From: Erythrobasidium yunnanense
Taxonomy: Eukaryota; Basidiomycota; Cystobasidiomycetes; Erythrobasidiales; Erythrobasidiaceae
DNA length: 64,000 bases
Direction: 5' to 3'
NCBI GenBank assembly: GCA_001600175.1
Contig: BCJC01000001.1
Location: forward strand, 4,015,652-4,079,651
The translations under genes and the position numbers were made by a program. Shown here one piece after another: positions 13,539 to 23,391 of the stretch. The notes below the pieces were generated by a model that ran no database searches, was not told where the DNA came from, and was given only the letters and a program-made list of their open reading frames with translations. Position 1 is the first letter of the stretch. Every line of letters begins with the position of its first letter.

Positions 13539-13929
13539 ATGGACGCATCAGGGCTGTCAGCGCAAGAATCTGCAATGCTTGAAGGCATCATGCAGAAGAA
13601 GCAGGCAAGATATATACGATAACATCAGCTATATGGATCCTGTTCTGACACGGATATGATTCAGATGAAAGACTTTATGCAACTCTACTCTGGACTCGTC
13701 GAGCGATGCTTCATGGATTGTGCTACAGACTTCACAACGACAAAGCTAAAGTCGTCAGAAGAGACGTGTGTAAACCACTGCGCAGACAAGTTCCTGTCGC
13801 TTTCGAGCAGGTGCGAAAAGTGCTACCTTTACGAGAAAGCTGGACTATGCAAGCTGACCTGTCCTTGTTCGAAGGCTCGGGAGCCGTTTCTCTGAATACA
13901 ACGCAGAGCAGATGGCCAAGCAGCAGTAG
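13539..13929 (+). CDS. TIM9: Mitochondrial intermembrane-space chaperone Tim9
   Basis: Small Tim proteins escort hydrophobic precursors across the mitochondrial intermembrane space. Three exons encode about 90 residues. The twin CX3C motifs are visible: CFMDC and CVNHC. The segment [16 protein letters not shown] is characteristic of Tim9. The first intron (13605-13664) begins with GC (GCAAGA); the second runs from GTGCGA to CGAAG and joins LSSR to [17 protein letters not shown], the usual C-terminus. Stop at 13927-13929. Confidence 0.93.
13605..13664 (+). other. GC-AG intron 1 of TIM9
   Basis: The exon ends AAGAAGCAG, the intron begins GCAAGA and ends TTCAG before ATGAAAGAC. Reading through would stop a few codons later, and no GT donor is available. 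Confidence 0.8.
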
Positions 13930-14117
13930 ACGACAGTTCACCCGCATGTAGCTTCTCATTGATACCCGATCATGCACCCCCCGGAAGTTCCGGCACAATA
14001 ATAACAAGCTGAGACCAGCTCACCATGACACGTTGTAATGGGACACTGTCCGCTCTACTCTGAGTTCCTTCCACCCTCCTCTGATACTCTCTCTTCAACC
14101 TTCCTCTGCGATCGGCC

Positions 14118-15762
14118 CTATTCTTGCGGAGCCTTTATCGGCGGAGGTTCGTATTCTTCGGGCGGGAGTAAACCCTCTTCTTCTCGCTCCAAGAGTTGGC
14201 GAATGTTGAAGCCGCACATGCAGCAGTAAGCGTCTTTTGGCCGTTCAGGTTGGAAATCGCTTTGCGGTAGAGGAGCTGATGCGCCATATTGAGGGACCTT
14301 AACCCACTCGGCAAGGAGCGTACACTAGGAGCAGGGAACAACAGAGGATTAGTCTTCTCGACACCAGCGCACAGACGAGATTTTGTCGCCTACACATGCC
14401 AGCGTGACCGACGTATTGAGTTTGATGGAGGATTCCTGTCTTTCCTCATCCATGATCACAACTTCCAGGACGATCTGGTGCGAGATATGATTCGGCGTTA
14501 CTGTGTTCTTCAGAGTGGAAGGAGCCAGATAGCGTTCATCCGGCAGTCTAACACTCTTCTCTATAGAAAAGCTATTTTGCTCTTGCTCCAGAGCAGGGGG
14601 GCTAAGGTTTATCAGGGAGAACACAAATGGTCCTTCGTTGAAAGCTGGCCCGCCAGCATTTAAAGACCGCCACGAAAATATTTGATGGATCGAGACGCAT
14701 ATCTTTCGTAAGACACTCCTGGATGGGATATCCGGTAGGTTGATATTGATCGCGAGGCTTACAGAAAATGAACCGGTCAACTAGCCCAACACGACGGAGC
14801 GGCTGTGGGAACCCACAGAGAAGCGGGTGTGAAATTTCGCGCCATCAAAAGGACCTTGATGGGTCCTGTCTGAATTGTAAACTCTTCGATGACCTGCCTG
14901 CCAATACGATCGTTTAGCTCGGCGAGGTGGTGAATAGTCGAGCGAGGACCTCACTCCAGCGGAGGCGGCAATTCTCCAGGCTCGGCAGGGCTCGCTATTA
15001 GTGCAAAGAATTTGTTGTGATAGGTGGTTTTCCATTCATCCATGCTGCCTTCTAGCAGTAATCCCTTGCGACGCGCAGGGAATTCTGCTGTAAATTTGGA
15101 GAGTCTCCCATCGGCTTGGCGCCTTTGCATTACTAGCTATATCCACAGAAGCTTAACATCCGGTTTGTGCGCCAGCTTCCGGTGTGCAAAGCGACTTGCC
15201 TCTAGGGCATACCACATGTTGAAAGAAGAGATGTCCTGGACAGCCTGCGATGCCGGAGCCACTTCGTTGAGCATGAAGTGACGAGGCCATGCAGTGCATG
15301 GGAGAGTGAATATGAACGGAAAGCTGTATCGACGCCGCTGCTTAGTAGACGATAAAGTACGGCGCGGCGGTTAACTCACTCATGAGACCCAGCTCCCAGC
15401 TCGTTGTCCGGAGCTTGTATTCGGCAAGAGTATCCGGGCAAACTGCCTTCATCCTGGTAGCCTTTTGAACAAGGAAGACAGACTCGACATAAGTCTAGGA
15501 ACCTCAACTCGTGCAGCGAAAGGCTGTATTCACGCTTGTTGCGTACGAACCACCTTGGCGTAAGCGTAGTGTACATTTCGACAATCGTTTCCGGCTTCTT
15601 CAAGGTTATTCTCAAGCGGCCCGTCAAAGTTGTTGTTTTAGGAGCCTGGCTTCCAGGCTCCATCGCCGATGGATATACATGATATAGAGGTGGTTTCGCG
15701 TCGAAGGAAGGTTCAACGGTGATGTCGGGCTTGCCCGACCCAAAGAGTTTCGAGAAAGACAT
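14118..15762 (-). CDS. Arrestin-like protein, tandem copy A
   Basis: The start MSFSKLFGSGKPDITVEP is at 15762. Later exons show an arrestin-like beta-sandwich pattern: a segment with RITLKKPETIVEMYTTLTP, a middle exon with RRQADG...KFTAEFP, and a C-terminal lobe with LKNTVTPNHISHQIVLEV, close to the arrestin-related (LDB19/ART-type) C domain. It ends with a conserved Cys-containing module (YCCMCGF) and EEYEPPPIKAPQE. About four or five introns are required. Fungal arrestin-related proteins usually recruit ubiquitin ligase to plasma-membrane transporters, but a canonical PPxY motif is not evident here, so that role is only possible. It is a paralogue of the gene at 16307-17944 in the same orientation. 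Confidence 0.75.
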
Positions 15763-16306
15763 GATGAGGTTGCCTGATCTGTTTTTAGCATAGCATGGCG
15801 AGGAAGTTGGTTCTTCTTGTCTCTCAGATGCCTAGCTCGTAGCTTGTCTGCGCTCCAACATATACTGTTCGTAGGGTTCTACCGCAAAGTTACGGGCGGA
15901 AGGCAAGATGCAACCGGATCCTTGGACTCGTCAAGGTAGCGTTCACGACGAGGAAACACGACAAACTCTGCATGGTACAGAGTCAGGATGTGTACCTTTG
16001 ATTCCAGGCGCGCGCCGACTACTTATATCTTGGAAGGTTCGCTCTATTCGTTATGTCCCGTTATGCAATGCAGGTAGCAGTTCCTGCGAAAATGCAGGCG
16101 CTCTGATTGCTATATATTATCGTCTACAGGCTCAGAAGTAGAGCACAAGTAGCGCATACGCGTTGTGCATGGCCCGTTAGCCATAGACGCACTAGAAGCT
16201 GTGCACATGGCTAGGCAATAATGCGTTGGCGAGATCGTTGATCTCGCTTCGTATCTTAGCTTGTTATTCCTTTGTGGAGCGAACATGCCGTGGTTTGGGA
16301 CCGCGT
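15763..16306. other. Intergenic region between the two arrestin-like genes
   Basis: This 544-bp gap holds the 5' region of copy A and the 3' end of copy B, both on the minus strand. I see no leftover coding fragment of a third copy and no repeat. Confidence 0.4.
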
Positions 16307-17944
16307 TCAATCTGGACGAGCCTTGATCGGCGGCGGCTCGTATTCTTCGGGCGATGATATTCCTTCTGCCTCTCTTTCCATCAGCATTTCTAGAGTGAAC
16401 CCACAAGCGCAGCTGTAGATGTCCTTCGGCCGCTCTGGCTGAAACTCGTTGCGAGCTGGCGGCGAGGCGCCGTATCGTGGTACATTTACCCATTCGGAGA
16501 GGAGCATACACTGAAAGATAACCAGTGATTAGACCAGAGGTCGTCGGGTATGCGAAGTGTATTACTCACGCTAGCTAATGTGACCGGCTCGCGGATGCTG
16601 ATGATCTTCTTATTCCCTCCGCCATCGACAATCTCGAATTCGAAAACGATCTGATGTGATATGTTATTGGGCGTTATCGTATGCTTCAGCGTAGTTGGCG
16701 CAAGATATCGATCGTCCGGCATTCGGACCGTCTGGCCAATGGAGATACAGCCTCCGTTTTCCTGATCGGGGAAAGGTGGTTCGAGGGACATGAACGGGAA
16801 GAAGAACGGTCCTTCGACAAAGCTTGGACCGCCAACATGGAGCGATCGCCAGGTGAATGTCTGATGGACAGAAGCGCGGATCGCACGCCATATAGTACCA
16901 GACGGGACATCCGGCAACTTAATGTTCAGAGTGATGCTGGTTGAGAACGTATCAGTCCAGAAAACCAGTACCAAAGGTATAGCCAGTCGGTCAAGCTCAC
17001 AGAGCACCGGGAGTAAACGCTCGTGAGGTCATGATGATGTTGATGGGGCCTATGTGAGGGGCAAACTCTTCTATAACGCGCCTGACAAGATGGTCATCAA
17101 CATATTGGCAATTTGATTGCGACAGAAATTTTGGCAACTCACTCCAGAGGAGGCGGCATCTCGCCAGGATCCACAGGGCTAGCTATCATGGCGAAGAACC
17201 TGTTATGGTAGATCTCCTTCCATTCATTAACGCTTCCTTCCAGGAGCAAGGCCTTCCGCCGCCTCGGAAATTCAGCTGTGAACTTTGAGAGCGTGCCATC
17301 GGATTGCTTTCTTTGTATGACCAACTGTATATGGCCATAGGAACAGATTAGAAGACGAAAAGAGCTAGATTGTACCCTCAATTACACTCGCCTCAAGCGC
17401 ATACCAGACATTGAACGTCGAGATATCTTCGATCAGTTGCGCAGTTGGTCCATAATCATTGAGAACAGATGCACGAGCCCAAGTAGTGCATGGCAAGGTG
17501 AATATGAAGGGAAATCTAACATATTCGTCAGCCCGGCATTCTTACATAAAGCAGCTCGACTTACTCATGCTGTCCAGCTTCCAATTGACTCTCTGTATGC
17601 TCTATACGGCACGAATAACCAGGCAGACTACCTGCATCCTTGCAGCCTGTGTCCATAGTTCAGCTACCTCAGACGAGATCTACATCTTGAGGGAGCAGAA
17701 ATCGGAACTTACGTTTGTTCCTCACGATCCAATTTGGCGTAAGTGTAGTATATATCTCAACGAACGTCTCAGGCCTCTTCAAAGTCACTTTGAAACGACC
17801 GGTGATAGTCGTAAACTTTGGCGCCTGACTTCCTGCGTTGACAGCGTGAGGGTACAGGATATAGAGAGGAGGTTTCGCATCGAAGAAAGTCTCTACGATG
17901 ATGTCTGGCTTGCTATTCAATCCAAGAAGCTTCGAAAAGGACAT
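16307..17944 (-). CDS. Arrestin-like protein, tandem copy B
   Basis: The start MSFSKLLGLNSKPDIIVE at 17944 is nearly the same as in copy A. The exon order matches: GRFKVTLKRPETFVEIYTTL, then QRKQSDGTLSKFTAEFPRRR, then a lobe with LKHTITPNNISHQIVFEFE, then WVNVPRYGASPP and a Cys-containing module (YSCACGF), ending EEYEPPPIKARPD at 16307. The shared start, tail and intron layout show that A and B arose by tandem duplication. What has been said of copy A's possible role applies here. Exon boundaries in the middle were not all fixed. Confidence 0.75.
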
Positions 17945-18079
17945 GACCAGAACTCAGGAAAGGTCAGGGCCAGAGCATAGTGCTGAGGTCTTAGGGATGC
18001 TTTAGATCTTCGGACAAGAGATCTTGAAGTCTAAGATGCTCTTGCGACTGCGTGCGACTTGACAAGAGGCCAAGTTCAG

Positions 18080-19189
18080 ATGGATCATGCAGCTTCGCTT
18101 TCCTTCGTACTACATCCTCCGAAAGGTTGCCGTAGAGTAATGGCTACAGAGACTCCAGCATCTGTACAAACAGATATACATCGCCTTCCGCCAGAGATCC
18201 TGTCGCATATCCTCTCGTTTCTGCCGGCGTCATCGCTAGCCGTATGCTGCACCGTCAATAAGGACATGCTGGACCTCTCGCTACCTCATCTCTACACACA
18301 TATGGACTGTCTACAACTCGCAGGATGTCTTGCGACCCTGCGACGAGCCTCAAAAGCGGAGGATCAGTCGAGCTTCATAAGCCGTCATCTGCACAATATA
18401 CAAAGCATACACATTCCGAAGCGTGCCGCTACACATGAAGTCAAAGCTGCTATAGCTACGAGCTTGGCAGAGAACATCAACCTGGGCCATTTCCCGAACC
18501 TTCGGCTCATAAGCTGGCCGTTTGGGTACATCAGGAGAGGGTTCTTGGAGGATGAGGATGCCGCTGTCTTCGATGAGCCACTGTGGGAGGCTCTGCTGCA
18601 TGGATGTCCGAAGCTGTATGTCAGACGACCCTCGTATTAGCTCGATTGACAAAATCTACCGCAGGCAAAGGATCGTTATCGGCAGTACGGCATACCAGCA
18701 TCCGAAGTCTGCTGTGAGCACTATAGCGCTATTCTACATTACTAGACTGACCCGCGCATCTTCCATTATAGTTATGGCTTCTAGCGGAGAAGTGTTGTGT
18801 AATTTTGCAGACTGCGAGCTGGCAGCTGCGAGTCAACAGTCTGCAGAGGCTGGAGCCGCTGTAGCCGGAAAGTGAAGGGGTTCTACCAAATTTCCAGCTC
18901 AACCAGCCTTCGTCTGGGTGTCGCAAGCTTACTGTAGCTACGCCACGCTGCGACCTTCAAACGTACGCATCACCCACAAGTTATCCTCTTCAGCAAGGTC
19001 ATTGTATTCCTTCTCCTATTACAGTCTAGAAGCATGCCTCGTCAACAAATGCAACCTTCCTATTCCTAGGTATTGAAGTTGAAAACAAAGGTCATTTTGC
19101 AGTGGTCTTGCGAGATCTTCCTCAACATACAAGAGCTGCGACTGTCACTCGACTGCAGGAAGACTTCGTGCGGCTCTGCAGCTGCATAG
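18080..19189 (+). CDS. F-box-like protein, 3' structure uncertain
   Basis: The first exon is open from 18080; an internal ATG at 18140 is an alternative start. It carries an F-box-like motif (IHRLPPEILSHILSFLPASSLAVCCTVNKDML), typical of adaptors for SCF ubiquitin ligases, followed by leucine-spaced sequence (FPNLRLISWPF, LLHGCPKL). A GTATGT donor after CCGAAGCT begins an intron ending at CCGCAG. Downstream pieces (WLLAEKC..., LRVNSLQRLEPL, and CEIFLNIQELRLSLDC near 19110-19160) look like more leucine-rich exons, ending at a TAG at 19187-19189. I could not join them with confidence, so the gene may be shortened or decayed at the 3' end. Confidence 0.5.
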
Positions 19190-19213
19190 ACGCGTACCTC
19201 CAATGTTTACGTC

Positions 19214-19236
19214 ACGCGTCCAGACTAAAACACGTG
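19214..19236 (+). promoter_or_regulatory. ACGCGT-N11-CACGTG element upstream of DDE-like copy 1
   Basis: ACGCGT at 19214-19219 and CACGTG at 19231-19236 lie about 110 bp before the ATG. The same pair with nearly the same spacing precedes both other copies. ACGCGT is the MluI cell-cycle box in fungi and CACGTG an E-box bound by bHLH factors; their use here is inferred. Confidence 0.55.
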
Positions 19237-19344
19237 CCTACTTTTGGTGACGTTGTTGTTTGTCGCTGCCGCAAGAAGTGATCTCTTCAGGAGCAGCTAG
19301 TCAGACCCTCTTCTCTTCTTTCCATTCATCATCATACCGCAAGC

Positions 19345-21050
19345 ATGTCACAAACTCCCCTCACAAACGCCGAAAAGGCAGCCAAAATGGACGAGGCTGT
19401 AGAGGAGTTTATGCGCATCAAAAAAGACTTTCCCGAGATTGCGATGTCTGAGGTAGCTCGTGATCATGGCGTAAACCTCAACACGATGCGAGCCCGCGTC
19501 CGAAAAGCTTCTGGCCTCGTCCTCACTCGACCGGAAGAAGACAGACTTCGCGGCTATGCTATCGGCCTCTACGACAGCGGTGGTGCTCGTACAAAGAAAG
19601 CGCTACTGGAGTACGCGCACATAATCCAAATGGACAAGGAATGTCCCGCAAAGCTAGTTGACAGAGCTTGGGTTCAAGGGTTTCTTGGGAGATACCCGGA
19701 GGTCCAGCTGCGCGGTTGTGCAAAAGCCGACAATATCGCATTCGTACAGTCGTATGCCGAATTTTGCAACTTATGGGAGGATGTAGGTTCCTTAATATTC
19801 TAGACCGTTCAGACAAGGCATGAGCTTAGACAACCCTCAGATCGCCCAAACATCTCTAGAGTATGAGATACTCGAGCCTTCGCAGTTCTGGTACTTCAAC
19901 GAAACATCCTTCTATGCCGACTATGAGGGCGATCTCGCTACGTTCAAGCGTTACGAGGACAACGCGATGGAAGACCTCGAGTCGGGAGAGTCTCCGATCA
20001 CCGTCCTTATGGCCTACTCAGCTGCTGGAGACCTCATAAAGCCTGTTCTCCTGTTCGAGGAGGACGAAAAGCCAATATTGCCTTCGTCGAGCACCAAACG
20101 TGTCAAGCTGGCCTCTACAGATGATGGACTACTCGATGCGGTAGGGGCATTAAAGTGGTTGGAGAGGTTTGAAGTGGCCTCGAAGCAGTAGTGAGCAAAG
20201 TCCGACCTCTACTGTAATTTCAGCTGACGCAGAGATCGCACAGCATCAAGCCGGAGCAATGGCGATATCTGTTCATGGATGGAACAATTGCGCTTACGCT
20301 AGAATTCGTCGAATATGCGGTCGAACACAAAATCTTATACGTCCTCTACGTAATCTCTCCTGCATCCACGAATATCTGTCCGAGCCGGCAGAGCACCACA
20401 TGATCTGGGACTTGGAGGACATATATCGCTCTACTAAAAATGCGCGTCTAGTTGATGGCTACCTCAAACCTCGGCAATTCTACGAGACTTTCGAAAGCAA
20501 GTGGAAGGCAGCTTTCGAGGACCCAGACGTATGTGTCGATGCGTTCCAGAGCGCAGGCATCTTTCCCGTCGACATGACCAAGAACGAGAAGGTCATGGCA
20601 TATAAGACTGTGCAGCAAGACATTGAGACGAGCCGAGCGGCCGATGTTACCTTGGAAAGCCTCGGAAAGCATAGTACGCCCACGCCGCAACAAGTCAAGA
20701 GTCTCCTCGACGAACGCCTCAGCAGAGTAACGCAGGACGCAGACTCTCTTACCACCAAGACCGACTACTTCTTGCTTGAGCAGACGCGCAGTCTTCTGCT
20801 GGAGGAGACTGCCAAGGTCAATGAGCTGTCAAGAGGAATCGGATCACGAGAGGATGAGAAAGGCGATACGCAGGAAGGGCAAGCATTCGCGAAGTGTCAA
20901 GGCAGCGAGACCAAGGTCGAGCGTTCAACATCCAGCAATGCATATCCGCGTGCGGCACTTGGCGAGAGGAAACGGCCAGCTGCGCAACCTCAGCCATGGG
21001 GGAATGCGAAGAGACCGAGAGTTATTGTACCGGCATCTTCAATCTGGTAG
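19345..21050 (+). CDS. Domesticated pogo/CENP-B-like DDE protein, copy 1
   Basis: Three exons (19345-19782, 19841-20190, 20244-21050). Residues about 20-55 form a psq-type helix-turn-helix (MSEVARDHGVNLNTMRARVRKA). Residues about 60-118 match the CENP-B/Tc5-type DNA-binding domain (LTRPEEDRLRGYAIGLYDSG, then AWVQGFLGRYPEVQLR). The DDE region follows, with FWYFNETSF where active transposases have DETGF, so the first catalytic Asp is Asn. The second Asp is present in YLFMDGT; the third position reads EPAEH (Glu). A basic tail (KRPAAQPQPWGNAKRPR) suits nuclear import. Within exon 3, near 20340, the frame that matches the paralogues shifts by one base: exon 3 is one base short of a multiple that would keep frame. 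This may be a real frameshift (making copy 1 a recent pseudogene) or a sequence error. Confidence 0.75.
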
Positions 21051-21354
21051 CTTGAAGCTGGTCCGAAGTCGAGCAGCAGATATTTGCAGTCCTCTATATC
21101 ATGTCTGTCTCCGGAGGCCTTGTAGCAGTATAGCCGCTGCACTGCCAAAGGCAGAGCCGCTTCATGCAACGCGCTGCCCTTACGAAATATGCTTCTCTGC
21201 CAGTCTCGTCCTCTATATATACGCGTCGCAAGTTTGTTCACGTGCACAGATTGACGCTTGTTTTTGTTATTCGAGCCCTTCTTGACTTCTCTTCAACTGC
21301 TCTCCATCGACAGGATCCCTTCTGCAACAAGCGCCTAACCTCTGCCACGCAAAG
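21051..21354. other. Intergenic region between DDE-like copies 1 and 2
   Basis: This 304-bp gap carries the copy 2 promoter with the ACGCGT/CACGTG pair and a CT-rich leader. No terminal inverted repeats or target duplications of a transposon were noticed. Confidence 0.4.
21221..21244 (+). promoter_or_regulatory. ACGCGT-N12-CACGTG element upstream of DDE-like copy 2
   Basis: ACGCGT at 21221-21226 and CACGTG at 21239-21244, about 110 bp before the ATG at 21355, in the same order and orientation as for copies 1 and 3. Confidence 0.55.
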
Positions 21355-23104
21355 ATGAGCACACGCGATGCCGAATTAGAAGCTTGGTTCCCGCTGCAGC
21401 AGCGGCTACTCGATTGGGCACTTCGCGAGTTCTACGATGCGCAGTCTTCAGTCCTCACGGACCACATCACCCTCGAGGATTGTGCTCTCAAGCGTCGTGT
21501 TACGCTGAAGGCCTTGCAAGCGCATATCAAGAAGACTAAAGGGAGATGTCTGTCTAGCAGTCAAGAAAGTATGCTGGTTGGCTATTCACTGGGTATTCGG
21601 AGTGAAGGTGAAAACAGCAATGCCGGCATACTAGAGATGGCTCAAAGGCTGCAAGATCGATACGAGCGAGGCACCAAACCCTTGGATCGACAATGGCTTC
21701 GACGCTTCTTCTACCGCCATAACATGGCGGTGGCTCAGCCAATGCCCAACTGCGAAAAGAAGTCCGCAGTGCCTGAGAACTTCTCTGATCTCTGTGAATT
21801 CTGGCAGCAGGTACGGCAGGCGAGGGCAACCATAATCCAGTAAAGCTCGGCTGATCCTTGCACAGCTTGCACAACACTCGACAGACTATCAACTGGCGGA
21901 CGCCTCGCAATACTGGTACCTCAGCGAAACTACCTTCTTTGGGGAGTTTTGTTGCAAGGATCAGTGCGGTGTCCTAGGAACTGTCAAAGCCTTCGACGAC
22001 GATCTGCGTGACCTTTACGACTGCACGTCCCAATATCCTGTCACAGCTCTCGTAGCATACTCAGCGGATGGCCAGCTGGTTCCGCCTACCATTTTGTACG
22101 AGGAGGAAGAGTTCGGCCAGCTGGAGCTGGATAGTGGACCAGAATCTGTCTGTGCAGCTGGTACACCGCTCGGCCTGCTGGATGAGAAGCAAGGATTAAA
22201 CTGGTTGAAGACGTTTGAGGCATCTTCCAAAGGGTGGTGAGCCTACAAATCTTTCAGAGATGTCACGTTTGGTTTCTAAATCGTATTGGGCAGTATCAAG
22301 TCAGGTCAATGGCGACTTCTCATTATGGACGGCTCGCCCTTCATTCCCGCGTCATCTGCGATCTCAAGGGAGTTTCTCCAGTTTGCTAGTGACCACAAGA
22401 TCATCGTCGTAGCAATCAAGAATTCAACGTCGATCCACAGCTATCTATGTGCGCCAGTGGACGTACACTACCTTACCGAGATGAAGCGGATCTACCACGA
22501 CACGAAAGATCCCAAACTCTGTCCAGGTCGCTTTATGTCGAGAAAAGGGCTCTATGACTCCTTCTCAGGCATCTGGAAGGATACATTCGCAAATTCAGAA
22601 GTGTGTCGCAAGGCTTTTAAAGAGGCGGGCGTGTTCCCCGTCGACATGCGCAAGAATGAGAAGGCAATCGCGCTGGCACCTCAGCCTAAGAAGGGTCAGA
22701 AGGCGCCAGAGATTCCTAAAGCTGCGGCAGTGAAGAGTCGGGCGCCTCTGAGTCTGCAGCAAGTCCAAAATCTTGTCAATAAGCGTCTAGAGGGAGTCAG
22801 GCCTGAGACAGCACAAACATGGTCCACCTCTCTTCACGGAGACTACGCCCTACTTGAGCATGTGCAGCAGCTCCTGCAGACCCAGCAGAGCGACAGTGTA
22901 CTACCGAGAAAGTCCAAGGCTCCAGTCAGGCGGAAGACTACTCAGGTGCAGTCAAAGAAGAGCAGTGCCACTAGTGTAGAGAAAGTAGGAGCTCAGGTCG
23001 GTCTTGAGCAGCCGGAAAGCTCTGTTCTCAGACGTAGCAAGCGCGCCGCACCGCAAACCCAAAATCACAGCCAAAGCACTCAGAAGCGCGCGAAGAAGGC
23101 ATGA
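21355..23104 (+). CDS. Domesticated pogo/CENP-B-like DDE protein, copy 2
   Basis: Three exons (21355-21810, 21866-22236, 22294-23104) give an intact 545-residue protein; intron phases (0 and 2) are the same as in copies 1 and 3. The N-terminal helix-turn-helix is weaker than in the others (LEDCALKRRVTLKALQAHIKK), followed by the CENP-B-like segment (LDRQWLRRFFYRHNM). In the DDE domain the first acidic position is Ser (WYLSETTFF), the second Asp remains (LLIMDGS) and the third remains (APVDVHYL). The conserved C-terminal element is EVCRKAFKEAGVFPVDMRKN. The tail is Lys/Arg-rich. Loss of the first catalytic Asp with an open frame suggests a host DNA-binding protein rather than an active transposase. 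Confidence 0.82.
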
Positions 23105-23311
23105 AGCGAAGACGATAGTGTAAGTGGAGCGTTCCTCCGTGTCTCTCGTTATATCCGTTCAGTATAATGCCTTTAGTACCTTTTCTTGCAGCCTTCTAAT
23201 CTGTAGCTAGTCCAACCTTCTTGCGCTTTGTTATTCTTAGTGTAGATGTCCTATATTCTGTAATCACTGGCAGGATTGATCGCGAAGGAGAGCTTCATGT
23301 TTACCTACGCG

Positions 23312-23335
23312 ACGCGTTACTGTCATAAACACGTG
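23312..23335 (+). promoter_or_regulatory. ACGCGT-N12-CACGTG element upstream of DDE-like copy 3
   Basis: ACGCGT at 23312-23317 and CACGTG at 23330-23335, 56 bp before the ATG at 23392. Spacing within the pair equals that in copy 2, although the distance to the start codon is shorter. Confidence 0.55.
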
Positions 23336-23391
23336 CTGTCAGCTGGCTGTTTATTTTCCTGCAGCTTCTATTCCTAACGACTTCTGCAAGG

